Source: Candidatus Poribacteria bacterium (GTDB lineage: Bacteria; Poribacteria; WGA-4E; WGA-3G). Taken from it: a stretch of 64,000 nt of DNA. A model generated the notes under the pieces. It did not search any database. It saw only the letters and a list, made by a program, of their open reading frames with translations, and was not told the DNA's origin. The stretch is taken from the NCBI GenBank assembly GCA_012267415.1, contig JAAXGN010000135.1:1-64000 (forward strand). Direction: 5' to 3'. Position numbers and translations under genes: made by a program. Shown piece after piece: positions 1 through 9,605 of this stretch; the stretch's first letter is position 1, and every line of letters starts with the position of its first letter.

Positions 1-297
1 AATCCCGTATCTACTCATTGCGTTATTTTTCAAGAATTCTTTGCTTATTGAGATGTATTCTCAATAGCGGGTTGTTTATTGAGAATGGTTATCAACAGTG
101 TTTATTTATATTTTTTTGCATGTGATTTATTTAAGAGGATACACTAGTTGGGTTTGAAATGCAAGTGATTTCATGATTTTGGGTTAGGGGGAAAATTTTT
201 GTGTGGTTATAGGTTGTTGGAAAGGGATGACAGAATGTGAAGTGTAGCTATACTTATATTTAATGTCGTATTATACGTGCAAAACGTCATTAAATCA
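1..297. other. AT-rich intergenic start of window
   Basis: No convincing gene is visible. A short dyad lies at 46-52/60-66 (TATTGAG/CTCAATA), and the same TTATTGAGA word recurs near 71-79. Positions 269-287 carry ATTATACGTGCAAAACGT-type sequence that is nearly repeated at 47701-47719. The integrase promoter follows. Confidence 0.5.
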
Positions 298-326
298 TTG
301 ACATAAAAAATCAATAATCGTAAAAT
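298..326 (+). promoter_or_regulatory. Sigma-70-type promoter of the integrase gene
   Basis: TTGACA at 298-303 and TAAAAT at 321-326 are separated by exactly 17 bp. The expected start near 333 leaves a leader of about 18 nt carrying AAAGGAG just before the ATG at 351. Confidence 0.7.
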
Positions 327-350
327 AATAAACATAAAGGAGACACATAA

Positions 351-956
351 ATGGAAAATAATAAAAGAAGAAAAAATCAACAACCACGAGTCCTCGACGA
401 AATACAACAAAAAATACTACTAGAATCCACAGAACTAAAAGAACGAGATAGAATGCTCATCCTCTTCTGCCTCAGAACAGGACTCAGAAACGCAGAAACC
501 TGCGGAATAAATATCGGCGATATAAAAAAATTAGGACAAATCACCACAACACTAGAAGTAAGAGCAACAATCGCAAAAAATAAAATAGCAAGAAGAATAC
601 CACTCGTACAAGACGTCAGAGACGCACTCAACGACTTCCTAATATGGAAAATAGAACGAAATGAAAAAAATGACCTAAATAGTCCACTCTTCTGCACACT
701 AAGAACAAAAAATAGACTCGCACCACGAGACTTTCAACGCATCATGCAAGCCGCATCAGAAAAAATAGGACTAAGATTCACACCACACGACCTAAGACAT
801 ACATTCGGTACCGAACTATACCGAGCAACAAATGACCTAGAATCAGTACGCATCGCACTAGGACATTCAAGCCTAGATACAACACTGATCTATATGCACA
901 CAAGCCCCGATATACTAAGACAACGATTTGAAACCGCATTCAATAAACATACATAA
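351..956 (+). CDS. Tyrosine recombinase, catalytic domain only
   Basis: Probable site-specific recombinase of the phage-integrase/XerC-D superfamily. The 201-aa protein carries the catalytic set: the Arg in TGLRNAE near residue 46, HDLRHTFG near 146, GHSS near 170 and the Tyr nucleophile in TLIYMHT. Usual members have about 300 aa with an N-terminal SAM-like core-binding domain; that domain is absent here, and the ATG has its own ribosome-binding site and promoter, so the short form looks genuine rather than a misread start. Third codon positions are almost all A or C, unlike most genes in the window, which suggests foreign origin. No cognate attachment site or phage genes are visible. It could act on a nearby element or be a decaying integrase. 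Confidence 0.85.
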   Translation: MENNKRRKNQQPRVLDEIQQKILLESTELKERDRMLILFCLRTGLRNAETCGINIGDIKKLGQITTTLEVRATIAKNKIARRIPLVQDVRDALNDFLIWKIERNEKNDLNSPLFCTLRTKNRLAPRDFQRIMQAASEKIGLRFTPHDLRHTFGTELYRATNDLESVRIALGHSSLDTTLIYMHTSPDILRQRFETAFNKHT

Positions 957-1200
957 ATACAAAATGAATCCCCAATCGCCACCAATCATCAAATTCGTTC
1001 TCAAAATGTCTCCCGTGAATAATATATCAGAATCATAAAAAAAATGCGTTATACGGCAACGTGAACATCCGTTTTTTTATAGGTTTTCTGAATTTCAGCA
1101 ATTCTCACACAATTGCCTTCTAAACATAAAAACATGAAGATAAATTTATAAACCTATCGTTTTAATTTATGGTAGAACATAGAATTAATTTTACATTCTT
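957..1200. other. Intergenic stretch
   Basis: AT-rich sequence between the integrase and the palindrome upstream of the UbiD gene. I see no gene, clear terminator or promoter. Confidence 0.4.
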
Positions 1201-1272
1201 TTCTGTAGGAGGGAACTCCGATTCCCGACTATCAAACCGTTCAGTCGGGAAGCGGAGTTCCCTCCTACAGAA
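1201..1272. repeat. REP-like 29-bp inverted repeat
   Basis: Arms at 1201-1229 and 1244-1272 match at 28 of 29 positions around a 14-nt loop. The left arm contains GTAG (1205-1208) just before the GC-richer palindrome, the architecture seen in the window's other REP-like families. It lies 53 bp upstream of the UbiD start and would form a strong hairpin if transcribed. Confidence 0.85.
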
Positions 1273-1324
1273 GATATGTAAACATATTTACATATTTCAC
1301 CATAAAAAAGCACTGAGGTGTAAA

Positions 1325-2770
1325 ATGGCATACTCAAGCCTAAGAGACTTTGTAAAAGCACTAGATCGCGCAGGTGAACTCAAACATATAAAAACACAAG
1401 TTTCACCCGATCTCGAAATTAGCGAAATTACTGATCGCATTAGTAAAACAGGTGGCCCCGCACTCCTGTTCGAAAATGTTGAAGGCAGTGAAATGCCATT
1501 GCTGATCAATACGTACGGATCCTACACACGAATGGCAATGGCACTCGGCGTCGATGACCTGTCCCGTATCGCCTACGAAATAGAAGGAATGATAAAAATT
1601 GGCCCACCCGAATCCCTTCTGGATAAAGTGAAAATACTTAGAATTCTCTCACAACTGACTAACTTCCCACCCAAAACTGTCAAACGAGGTGCATCACAAG
1701 AAATTGTCCTAACAGGTGAAGACGCATCCCTGGATAGATTGCCACTCATAAAATGTTGGCCTATGGATGCTGATAAATACATCACATTACCACAAGTCTA
1801 TACACATAGCCTCAATACAGGTCAACGCAATGTCGGAACATACCGTCTGCAAAAACTAAATCCCTACGCATTAGCAATGCATTGGCAAATACATCACGAT
1901 GGCGCAGCACATCATCGGGAATATAAACAAGCAGGTAAACAAATGCCTGTCGCTATCGCAATTGGTGGGGACCCAGTTATGTCATACATCGGAACCGCTC
2001 CCCTCCCCTCCGGAATTGATGAACTCCTGTTCGCTGGTTTTTTAAGAAAATCGAATGTGGAAATGGTGGCTGCCAAAACAATTGATATGATGGTACCCGC
2101 TAACGCAGATATCGTAATTGAAGGATTCATTGAACCAGATGAAACCTGCATAGAAGGACCCTTCGGAGATCATACCGGTTTCTATTCCATGCCCGATGAG
2201 TATCCAGTATTTCGTATCTCTGCTATAACACACAGAAAAGACCCTATCTATCAGACAATTATTGTTGGAAAACCACCAATGGAAGATTGCTATATGGGGA
2301 AAGCAACTGAACGTATCTTCATGCCATTAATTAAGACACAACTTCCTGAATTAGTTGATATGAACTTGCCTCTGTTCGGCGTATTTCATAACTTCGCACT
2401 GATCTCAATTGATAAGAGATACCCATTCCAAGCGAAAAAGATGATGCATAGTTTCTGGGGACTTGGACAACTGATGTTCAGCAAATTCATCATCGTCGTT
2501 GATAAGGATGTAGATGTACAGAATGTTGAGGAAGTACTCTTTTATGTAGGTAGTAATGTTGATCCGAAACGAGATGTTACTATCGTTGAAGGACCTGTAG
2601 ATGTGCTCGACCACGCTGCACCACTACTTGGTGCCGGTTCAAAGATGGGTATTGATGCTACAACTAAATGGGAAGAGGAAGGTTACCATCGGGAATGGCC
2701 ACCTGAAATTGAAATGTCTGAAGAAATAATTGAACTTGTAAATGAACGTTGGAAAAAATACGGTCTATAG
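1325..2770 (+). CDS. UbiD family decarboxylase
   Basis: UbiD-type enzymes use prenylated FMN for reversible decarboxylation of aromatic or unsaturated acids. The 481-aa product has the family layout, with GGPALLFENVEG near residue 40 and the conserved GPFGDHTGFYS stretch near 280. The reading frame is open from 1169, but that extension runs through the palindrome; the ATG at 1325 has GAGGTG four bases upstream and gives a normal N-terminus. The substrate cannot be told from sequence, and no UbiX flavin prenyltransferase is nearby. A flavoprotein disulfide reductase follows at 2794, so the two may be cotranscribed. Confidence 0.9.
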   Translation: MAYSSLRDFVKALDRAGELKHIKTQVSPDLEISEITDRISKTGGPALLFENVEGSEMPLLINTYGSYTRMAMALGVDDLSRIAYEIEGMIKIGPPESLLDKVKILRILSQLTNFPPKTVKRGASQEIVLTGEDASLDRLPLIKCWPMDADKYITLPQVYTHSLNTGQRNVGTYRLQKLNPYALAMHWQIHHDGAAHHREYKQAGKQMPVAIAIGGDPVMSYIGTAPLPSGIDELLFAGFLRKSNVEMVAAKTIDMMVPANADIVIEGFIEPDETCIEGPFGDHTGFYSMPDEYPVFRISAITHRKDPIYQTIIVGKPPMEDCYMGKATERIFMPLIKTQLPELVDMNLPLFGVFHNFALISIDKRYPFQAKKMMHSFWGLGQLMFSKFIIVVDKDVDVQNVEEVLFYVGSNVDPKRDVTIVEGPVDVLDHAAPLLGAGSKMGIDATTKWEEEGYHREWPPEIEMSEEIIELVNERWKKYGL

Positions 2771-2793
2771 CGTTAACAGTTGGAGATGAGGAT

Positions 2794-3867
2794 ATGTCTG
2801 AAACGATATACGATGTAGCAGTAATAGGTGCTGGACCCGCAGGAACGCAAGCTGCAGTTTCCGCAAGTCATCAGATGCGGCATGTACTGGTGCTACATTC
2901 CGGTAAAGTCAGTTTTAGCCGGGGAAGAGCATATTGGTCAAAATCTGTAGAAATTGAAGATGCACCCGTATTCCCCGGAATTACAGGTCCTAACTTCGCG
3001 AAAGAACTAATGAGATGGATGGAAAGCCGACCAGTGGTAAATTTCATGCTGGGTGATAAACAACGTACAACAGGTATTGACATCAGAGATGGAATGGTTA
3101 CCCGCCTAACACGAGACAACGATACTTTTGAAATAGAAGCGTCAACTACTACATTAAAGAAGGATAAACCGACGCAGATTGAACATTTCAGATCTCGCAC
3201 AGTGGTTGTGGCATCAGGTTTTGACGATAAATGGCCCGACATTGAGTTTCAAACAGATGAAGATCGTCTCTATAAACAGTATGCCACCGTGTTCCGTTAC
3301 GCTGGCAATCGTAAAGGATGGCATGTGTGTATCCGTTGTGATGGTCATTTACATGTCAATGAGCACCTTGCCCTCCTCGGCGTGGGAGACTACATCTATG
3401 AGGCTGCAATCGGTGCACAGGATTTTACGGATAAGATTACAATCCTAACCAATGGACGACCACACAACATGTCCACTTCAGTATTGAAACAGGTTCAAGA
3501 AAGAAAAATCCAGATAATTGAGAAAAAAATAAAACGACATATCGGAGAAAAAACCGATCTGCTGGGTTTTGAAATGGTGGATGGAACTCAGTTATTCTTC
3601 CACGGGTTCCTCGTTGATGAAGGTCTAATCCCAAACACCAAGTTTTTAGATGGATGGGATTACCAAAAAGATGAAGAAGGACTGATTATCGCAAATGAAG
3701 ATATGCAGATGTTAGATAGTAATGGAGATCCAATTCCAGGACTTTTTGCAGCGGGTGACATTATATCAGGTGAACGCAACTTAATCGCAACCGCTTTTGC
3801 ACTCGGTCAAGAAGCAGGTCTATCCGCCTCTGATTCACTCAGGATGTGGCACTATCCACATGACTAA
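2794..3867 (+). CDS. Thioredoxin-reductase-like FAD/NAD(P) oxidoreductase
   Basis: A 357-aa pyridine-nucleotide flavoprotein. The N-terminal FAD-binding motif is GAGPAG near residue 12, a CIRCDG motif near 172 corresponds to the redox CxxC of thioredoxin reductases (usually CATCDG), and the C-terminal AAGDI motif near 323 binds FAD. A TTG at 2749 would lengthen it, but the ATG at 2794 has GGAGATGAG upstream and begins directly before the FAD motif. It starts 23 nt after the UbiD stop, consistent with an operon. Whether it reduces thioredoxin or a dedicated partner is unknown; no thioredoxin gene is adjacent. Confidence 0.8.
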   Translation: MSETIYDVAVIGAGPAGTQAAVSASHQMRHVLVLHSGKVSFSRGRAYWSKSVEIEDAPVFPGITGPNFAKELMRWMESRPVVNFMLGDKQRTTGIDIRDGMVTRLTRDNDTFEIEASTTTLKKDKPTQIEHFRSRTVVVASGFDDKWPDIEFQTDEDRLYKQYATVFRYAGNRKGWHVCIRCDGHLHVNEHLALLGVGDYIYEAAIGAQDFTDKITILTNGRPHNMSTSVLKQVQERKIQIIEKKIKRHIGEKTDLLGFEMVDGTQLFFHGFLVDEGLIPNTKFLDGWDYQKDEEGLIIANEDMQMLDSNGDPIPGLFAAGDIISGERNLIATAFALGQEAGLSASDSLRMWHYPHD

Positions 3868-3914
3868 ACTACAATCTATGGGCAATTGAATTTATCTACG
3901 GAAAGGACAATTAT

Positions 3915-6743
3915 ATGGGATCAATCGAAAATAACAAAACACTTTATATTATTGATACTATGGCAGAGATATTTAGATCATTTTATTCTATTCAGACTCG
4001 TCTTGTTAGCTCAGTTACAGGAGAACCAACAAATGCCATCTTCGGGTTTACTGGCACGCTTATGAAACTACTAACGGATTTCAAAGCTGAGTATATTATC
4101 GCTGCTATTGACACACCAGGAGATACGTTCCGAAATGTGTTGTATGCAGAATATAAAGGACACCGTAGAACTCCCCCAGATGACTTGGTGACACAGATTC
4201 CACGGATCCAACAACTGCTTGAGACATTGGAGATTCCCGTCATTGGAAAACAGGAATTAGAAGCAGACGATATTATTGCATCTGTCACACAGCACATACT
4301 TGATGCACCCGATACACAAGAGGTTCATGTTAGAATAGTCTCAAAAGATAAAGACTTAGAACAATTACTGTGTGAACGCGTTACGATGTTTGATATAAAT
4401 AAAGACACTGTTATAGACGTTGAATCACTCATGGAGAACAAAGGTATTACACCGGACCAAGTTATAGATGCGCTAGCTCTGATGGGAGATACATCCGATA
4501 ACGTTCCGGGTGTTGAAGGGATAGGATTGAAGACTGCTGCTAAACTACTTCAAGAGTATGGCACTTTAGATGGTATCTATGAGAATATCGAGCAGATCAA
4601 GGGTAAACGGCGCGAGAATTTAGAGAAGGCTCAGGCGTATATATCACTCTCAAAAGAACTTGTCACATTAAAACGAGATGCAGACCTTGATTTCACAATG
4701 GAAAATGCACGCGTCAAACCCCCTGACATGAGCAAAGTTAGAACCCTCTTTGAACAACTTGAACTAAAAAGATATCTCAACCAGATTTCGGCTTATGCAG
4801 ATGGAAATGGTGATACTGACCAAGTCAATGTTGATGTGAAAACGACCAGGAAAGAACGTCTCGAAGCGATGGAACTTGAGAAAGAGAAGATCATAGAAGA
4901 AGGAAACTTCACGACAGCTAAATCCGGTGAATACACTGCAATTACGACTGAAGAACAGCTTTCTGAACTGGTAGTGACACTTTCAGAACAGGACATAATT
5001 TCCGTTGATACTGAGACGGATGGATTGTATCGCAATGCCGGTCTGTGCGGCATTAGTTTTTCCTGGAAACCAAAACAGGGAGTTTACGTTCCCATCAAAT
5101 CACCCAACCCGGAAAAGCATTTAGAGCAGGAAACAGTTTTATCTAAACTCAAACCTATATTGGAAAATCCAGATTTACCAAAATGTGGACACAACCTGAA
5201 GTTTGATGCAAGCATCTTCCTGAGACACGGTGTTCAGTTACAAGGTGTAGTCTTTGATACGATGTTGGCAAGTCAAATCGTTGATCCAAGACAGCCATCA
5301 CATAATCTTGATAATTTAGCACTGCTCCACTTAAACCATAAGATGATTCCACTCTCTGACTTGATTGGTGATGAAGAAGACTCCACATCTATAGATAATA
5401 TATCTTTTAAGGAAGTAACACAATACGCTTCTGAAGATACTGATATTGTCCTTCAACTGTATCATTTTTTTAAGCCGAAACTTGAGGAAACAAACACGGA
5501 TGAGCTTGTGAGAGATATCGAATCACCTCTCGGTCCAGTGCTTGCTCTGATGGAGTTTAATGGTATTGTGTGCGATACCGATGAGATTGATAAACAGAGA
5601 AGAATTGTTGACCAACTTGTTGAAGAACGAGAGAAAGAGATACACGATCTGGTAGGATACGGATTCAATATCGGATCGCCGAGTGTCCTTGCAGAAGTAT
5701 TGTTTGATGAGATCGGTTTCACACCTGTCCGTAAAACAAAAACGGGAAAAAACTCAACGGATGCTAACGTGCTTGAAGCTCTTGCAGCACAAGAGGACAT
5801 CAATAAGCCGAGAACTACTGTTCCGCGATTGATCATTGAGTATAGACGGTATCGTAATCTACAGAGTACATATCTTGGACAATTAAAAAACGCTGTAAAT
5901 GATGATACGAAGCGTATCCATACACATTTATATCAATTGACAACAGCTACCGGACGTTTAAAGTCTGATAGTCCCAATCTTCAAAACATTCCTGTCAGGT
6001 CAGAGGTTGGTCGCCAGTTGCGAAAAACCTTTATTGCGCCTGAAGGACATAAATTGATCTGTGCAGATTATTCGCAGATTGAGCTGCGTGTATTGGCACA
6101 CTTTAGTAAAGACCCTAAACTCATGGAGATCTTCAACCAGGATTTGGATATTCATACAACGGTTGCATCAGAGGTATATAAGGTCTCAACAGAGGAAGTG
6201 ACCAGGGAATTAAGAGACAAAGCAAAGATTGTTAACTTTGGTATCATCTACGGTGTTTCACCGTCCGGTTTAGCACGTAGAATTCAAGGAATGAATACAG
6301 ATGAGGCACGGGAACTAATAACAAATTACAAGGCGCGTTTTCCTGGAATTAATGTGTTCTTCCAAAGGTGTATTCAACAGGCGTTAGAGAACGGTTATGT
6401 AACGACATTAACAGGTCGTAGACGTGCGATACCTGAGATATTTGAACACTCTCAGAGTCGTCAGAGTCTGGGTGAACGTCTCGCCATTAACACTGTAATT
6501 CAAGGAACGGCTGCGGATTTAATTAAAGCAGCTATGGTAAGAGTTCAAGAGAGAATTGATAGGGATCAGTTAGAAATGAAGTTGTTATTACAGATTCATG
6601 ATGAACTGGTGCTTGAATCCCCTACTAAGCTTGCTGAAACCCATGCTAAGATAGTTTCAGAAGAGATGGAGAATGCTATGACGTTAAGAGTTCCGCTTCA
6701 AACAGAGACCGGTATTGGTGATAATTGGATGGAAGCGAAATGA
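3915..6743 (+). CDS. polA: DNA polymerase I
   Basis: Full-length 942-aa repair and Okazaki-fragment polymerase. Residues 1-290 form the 5'-nuclease domain. Residues about 340-520 form a 3'-5' exonuclease that keeps its catalytic acidic motifs (DTETDG near 361, and ASEDTDIVL), so proofreading is probably active. The C-terminal polymerase has motif A DYSQIELR near 717, motif B KIVNFGIIYG near 775 and motif C QIHDELVLE near 893. The ATG has AAAGGAC nine bases upstream. It lies 47 nt after the flavoprotein gene on the same strand. Confidence 0.97.
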   Translation: MGSIENNKTLYIIDTMAEIFRSFYSIQTRLVSSVTGEPTNAIFGFTGTLMKLLTDFKAEYIIAAIDTPGDTFRNVLYAEYKGHRRTPPDDLVTQIPRIQQLLETLEIPVIGKQELEADDIIASVTQHILDAPDTQEVHVRIVSKDKDLEQLLCERVTMFDINKDTVIDVESLMENKGITPDQVIDALALMGDTSDNVPGVEGIGLKTAAKLLQEYGTLDGIYENIEQIKGKRRENLEKAQAYISLSKELVTLKRDADLDFTMENARVKPPDMSKVRTLFEQLELKRYLNQISAYADGNGDTDQVNVDVKTTRKERLEAMELEKEKIIEEGNFTTAKSGEYTAITTEEQLSELVVTLSEQDIISVDTETDGLYRNAGLCGISFSWKPKQGVYVPIKSPNPEKHLEQETVLSKLKPILENPDLPKCGHNLKFDASIFLRHGVQLQGVVFDTMLASQIVDPRQPSHNLDNLALLHLNHKMIPLSDLIGDEEDSTSIDNISFKEVTQYASEDTDIVLQLYHFFKPKLEETNTDELVRDIESPLGPVLALMEFNGIVCDTDEIDKQRRIVDQLVEEREKEIHDLVGYGFNIGSPSVLAEVLFDEIGFTPVRKTKTGKNSTDANVLEALAAQEDINKPRTTVPRLIIEYRRYRNLQSTYLGQLKNAVNDDTKRIHTHLYQLTTATGRLKSDSPNLQNIPVRSEVGRQLRKTFIAPEGHKLICADYSQIELRVLAHFSKDPKLMEIFNQDLDIHTTVASEVYKVSTEEVTRELRDKAKIVNFGIIYGVSPSGLARRIQGMNTDEARELITNYKARFPGINVFFQRCIQQALENGYVTTLTGRRRAIPEIFEHSQSRQSLGERLAINTVIQGTAADLIKAAMVRVQERIDRDQLEMKLLLQIHDELVLESPTKLAETHAKIVSEEMENAMTLRVPLQTETGIGDNWMEAK

Positions 6744-6764
6744 TTATCTGTAGTAAAATGAAAT

Positions 6765-6793
6765 TTGACAATTTTATTAGTTTATAGTATCAT
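6765..6793 (+). promoter_or_regulatory. Promoter of RRM gene with long leader
   Basis: TTGACA at 6765-6770 and TATCAT at 6788-6793, spaced 17 bp. The predicted start near 6800 gives a leader of about 235 nt before the RRM ATG at 7035. Confidence 0.55.
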
Positions 6794-7034
6794 GTTAACG
6801 TTTGGGAAATGTGATGGTGTCTGCGAACCGATTTATGCATAGTATTTTGACAGTTTTACGTTTTGGAACCTGTAACATTCTTGATGATTGTGATGCCTTC
6901 CGAAAAAGATTGATAAGAATCCGAGTTCATTTTTGCCAATCTTCGCTTGCTGCCAAATGCCTGCCGATAGAACTTGCTGACAGTACTCAGTTTTCTCACA
7001 TTCCCGTTATTTCAATATCAAAAGGAGAAACGAG

Positions 7035-7322
7035 ATGAACATCTACGTTGGCAATGTACCTTATGCAGCCACAGAAACCGATTTGGAAGAACTCTTTGAA
7101 CCCCACGGCCCACTTGCCTCGGTAACAATTATCCGTGACCGATATGATGGTCGTTCCAAAGGGTACGGTTTCGTTGAGATGGAAAATCAAGAAGATGGTG
7201 AACGTGCGATTGAAGCTCTTGATGGACAAGAATTGATGGGACGCCCATTGAAAGTCAATCCAGCGCGTCCACGTGAACGTCGACCTGCGCCCCGTTACCA
7301 AAGCCGTTATGAAGAAGAGTAA
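7035..7322 (+). CDS. Single-RRM RNA-binding protein
   Basis: A 95-aa protein consisting of one RNA-recognition motif. RNP2 is IYVGNV at residues 3-8 and RNP1 is KGYGFVEM near 46-53; the aromatic residues that stack on RNA are present. The short tail is rich in Arg and Pro (about residues 76-95), as in the glycine/arginine-tailed RRM proteins of cyanobacteria and other bacteria, many of which are cold-induced. AAAGGAG precedes the ATG. The long leader from the promoter at 6765 suggests post-transcriptional control, which is inference. Confidence 0.93.
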   Translation: MNIYVGNVPYAATETDLEELFEPHGPLASVTIIRDRYDGRSKGYGFVEMENQEDGERAIEALDGQELMGRPLKVNPARPRERRPAPRYQSRYEEE

Positions 7323-7374
7323 TTGTACATCGTGAGGATGTCCTCCTCACAGTTAATTAGATAATATATAGCGG

Positions 7375-7413
7375 AGAATACTCCTATTGACATTCAATAG
7401 GAGTATTCTGTTT
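7375..7413 (+). terminator. Rho-independent terminator after RRM gene
   Basis: Perfect 16-bp stem (7375-7390 with 7394-7409), 3-nt loop, followed by GTTTAAA. A smaller hairpin (7332-7338/7344-7350) lies just upstream. It separates the RRM gene from the convergent AAA-type gene. Confidence 0.85.
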
Positions 7414-7436
7414 AAAGGTTGTATATAGTTTGAATC

Positions 7437-9290
7437 TCATGTACTTAGACCGAGTTCCTTGCTGAGTTCCATCAACCGATTGTTAACCTTTGTCTTGTCA
7501 ATTCTGTTTTCACTTACAAATTCTTGGTATGGCGGTGGAAGTCTGTCGGGTATCATAGAACGTGAATTTGCCTCTTGAAGTGCCAACAAGACCATGAACA
7601 GACGCATTTCTGGTGAATAGTCTGGCATATAGTCTGCTACTGCTTCACGTAAATCTTCTTCATTAAATGCGTTGCGTTTCTTTCGTTTTGCGATGTTATG
7701 ACTTCGCTGTGCTATCTGATTCAGGTCGTTTACACTCACACCACGTAGCCTTGGGTCTCTTGCTATTTCTTGAAAATTCATCTCTTCACGGGTATGAAAT
7801 CGGCAGAAAAACTGTAATATACCGGCACGACTATCGCGAATTGGCGGCAACAAAACTACTTTGTGACTAAAGATGTCCGGACGCCGGAAAATAGATGGAA
7901 TAAGGTCTGGACGGCTTGATGTTCCGACCCATATAACTCTACCGCGTAATGTTGCATCACTAATAGCATTCGTCAGAATAGTAGGAAGTGGTCTTTCACT
8001 GCTACTTGTCTTAATTGTTGTGTGATGGGGTGAAGCCTGTTCTATCTCATCCATAAATACAACAACAGGAGCGAGACCGCGTATATAGTTTATAGCAGAA
8101 TTCAAGTTCCTCTCATAACTGTTTCCATTCTCACTTATATTTATCGTCACTTCACTGACCTGATTAGCGTATCGGAGTTGAACAAATGCCATGTTAGTCT
8201 GTCCTGCTAACATTCGGGCTGCGAAGATATTTCCGTTCCCTGTTGGTCCAAGCAGAAGTATCCCACGAGGAACACGGCGCAAGTCATTTTCCTTCAAACC
8301 ATCAGCAATATCTTCTATGAGTCTTGTTACATGACTTGACCAATGTTGCCTGGGATTTGAAAGGGGTTCGTGAACTTCTATAATCCCATGGCTGAATACC
8401 TTTACGCTTTCTCTACGATAATTTGCGAGTAAGGGTCCTTCAACTTTCTGCTTTAAAGATGCTGCTTGACGGACTAAATCGTGTATTGCGAAAAGGTTGA
8501 GTCCCGCTGTGTCCTGTGCTAACGCCTGTTTATCACGAGCATTTCCGAGGTTTAACTTAACTTCTACTTTCTTGTCCGGTTCTCCTTCCTGCGTAATTTC
8601 TTGTGGAATTGTATTTATATGTTCAAGGAACTTTAATCTGTGTTCGTAGTCTGGAAATGGTACTTCTATTACAGGTATTTCCTGATTCACAAGAAAGTGA
8701 GGATGGATGTCAAAAGTATTCTGTGTTAGAAGAATAATAATATGTTTCTTTCTGCGAATTTCGAGGTCTGAAGCCCAATTCTGGAGTTGGTGAAAGAAAA
8801 ACTTAGCATTCTCTGGAACGCCTATGTCAGATGAATAATTACTGGGAGCAATCTGCTCAAGGTTGTCTATCACCAATCCAATTCTGACTCTCTCCTGTTT
8901 TAGAAGATTATGCAGTTTATTTGCCAGATCCTTAGTTGGCAATGGGTCACTTCTATAGAAAGGGTCTTCATGTAACTTATGGATTGCTAATCGTGAATTA
9001 ATCCTTTTCCTATCTTCAGTCTCATCAGGTACGCCTTGATCCTTAGGAATTAATCCGAGTAATTTCTGTGTGTTAATCCAATTGCCTACTCCCGGCCACA
9101 TGAATCCTTGCGTAGCATTATATCCAAGAACCAAGCGACATCCGACTGCATTCAGTTGTTCCATCACAAAATCTAATGTTGGTAAATAACCGAAGTGTTC
9201 ATCAAACTGCAGATCATCTACGTTGAAATGCAATAAAAACTGATGTGCTGATGCGACATTGTATTGTGATTCGATATTTTCCCAGAACAT
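7437..9290 (-). CDS. AAA-type ATPase-like protein with degenerate Walker A
   Basis: About 617 aa with two AAA-like halves, recalling the Ycf46 group. The N-terminal half lacks a P-loop but has a Walker B-like GLVIDNLEQI. The C-terminal half has GPTGNGNI where GxxGxGKT is expected; Asn (codon 8229-8231) replaces the nucleotide-binding Lys and Ile the Thr/Ser. Walker B VVVFMDEIEQ is intact, and a normal C-terminal helical lid follows. A TTG at 9383 would add 31 residues but has no ribosome-binding site; the ATG at 9290 has GGAG eight bases upstream. The next ATG (9296) is also possible. Function unknown; ATP binding may be weak or lost. Confidence 0.75.
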   Translation of the reverse strand: MFWENIESQYNVASAHQFLLHFNVDDLQFDEHFGYLPTLDFVMEQLNAVGCRLVLGYNATQGFMWPGVGNWINTQKLLGLIPKDQGVPDETEDRKRINSRLAIHKLHEDPFYRSDPLPTKDLANKLHNLLKQERVRIGLVIDNLEQIAPSNYSSDIGVPENAKFFFHQLQNWASDLEIRRKKHIIILLTQNTFDIHPHFLVNQEIPVIEVPFPDYEHRLKFLEHINTIPQEITQEGEPDKKVEVKLNLGNARDKQALAQDTAGLNLFAIHDLVRQAASLKQKVEGPLLANYRRESVKVFSHGIIEVHEPLSNPRQHWSSHVTRLIEDIADGLKENDLRRVPRGILLLGPTGNGNIFAARMLAGQTNMAFVQLRYANQVSEVTINISENGNSYERNLNSAINYIRGLAPVVVFMDEIEQASPHHTTIKTSSSERPLPTILTNAISDATLRGRVIWVGTSSRPDLIPSIFRRPDIFSHKVVLLPPIRDSRAGILQFFCRFHTREEMNFQEIARDPRLRGVSVNDLNQIAQRSHNIAKRKKRNAFNEEDLREAVADYMPDYSPEMRLFMVLLALQEANSRSMIPDRLPPPYQEFVSENRIDKTKVNNRLMELSKELGLST

Positions 9291-9415
9291 ATTCATATCT
9301 CCAGATCTTCCATCCTTTATATTATGCTTAATTATATCCTTTAGGATATTAATAGAATACCATGAACTTCCATTAGAAGTCAAACAAATTGGAATTTGAG
9401 GATGTGTAGTTGAAA

Positions 9416-9444
9416 TTGACGCACAATGGCAAACATGTTATACT
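9416..9444 (+). promoter_or_regulatory. Promoter of toxin-antitoxin operon
   Basis: TTGACG at 9416-9421 and TATACT at 9439-9444 with a 17-bp spacer, upstream of the toxin gene. The leader to the ATG at 9606 would be about 155 nt. Confidence 0.55.
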
Positions 9445-9605
9445 AATTTCACCTGATTGCGAGAAGCATAACAATACAGTTACGGAATTATAGACATGAA
9501 AACTTTCCAACCTTGCACGAATTCTTAATGGAAGGTCTTGCAAACAGCGATGAGGCAACTGATAGACAATAGATACTAACAGAGAATTCATCGCAACATA
9601 ACACA

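Noticed and set aside
1169..1324. N-terminal extension of the UbiD frame
   Set aside because: It runs through a near-perfect palindrome and lacks a ribosome-binding site; the ATG at 1325 has one and gives the normal family N-terminus.
6802..7038. 78-codon frame upstream of the RRM gene
   Set aside because: It starts with TTG, has no ribosome-binding site and shows no recognisable protein features; it fits a leader RNA better.
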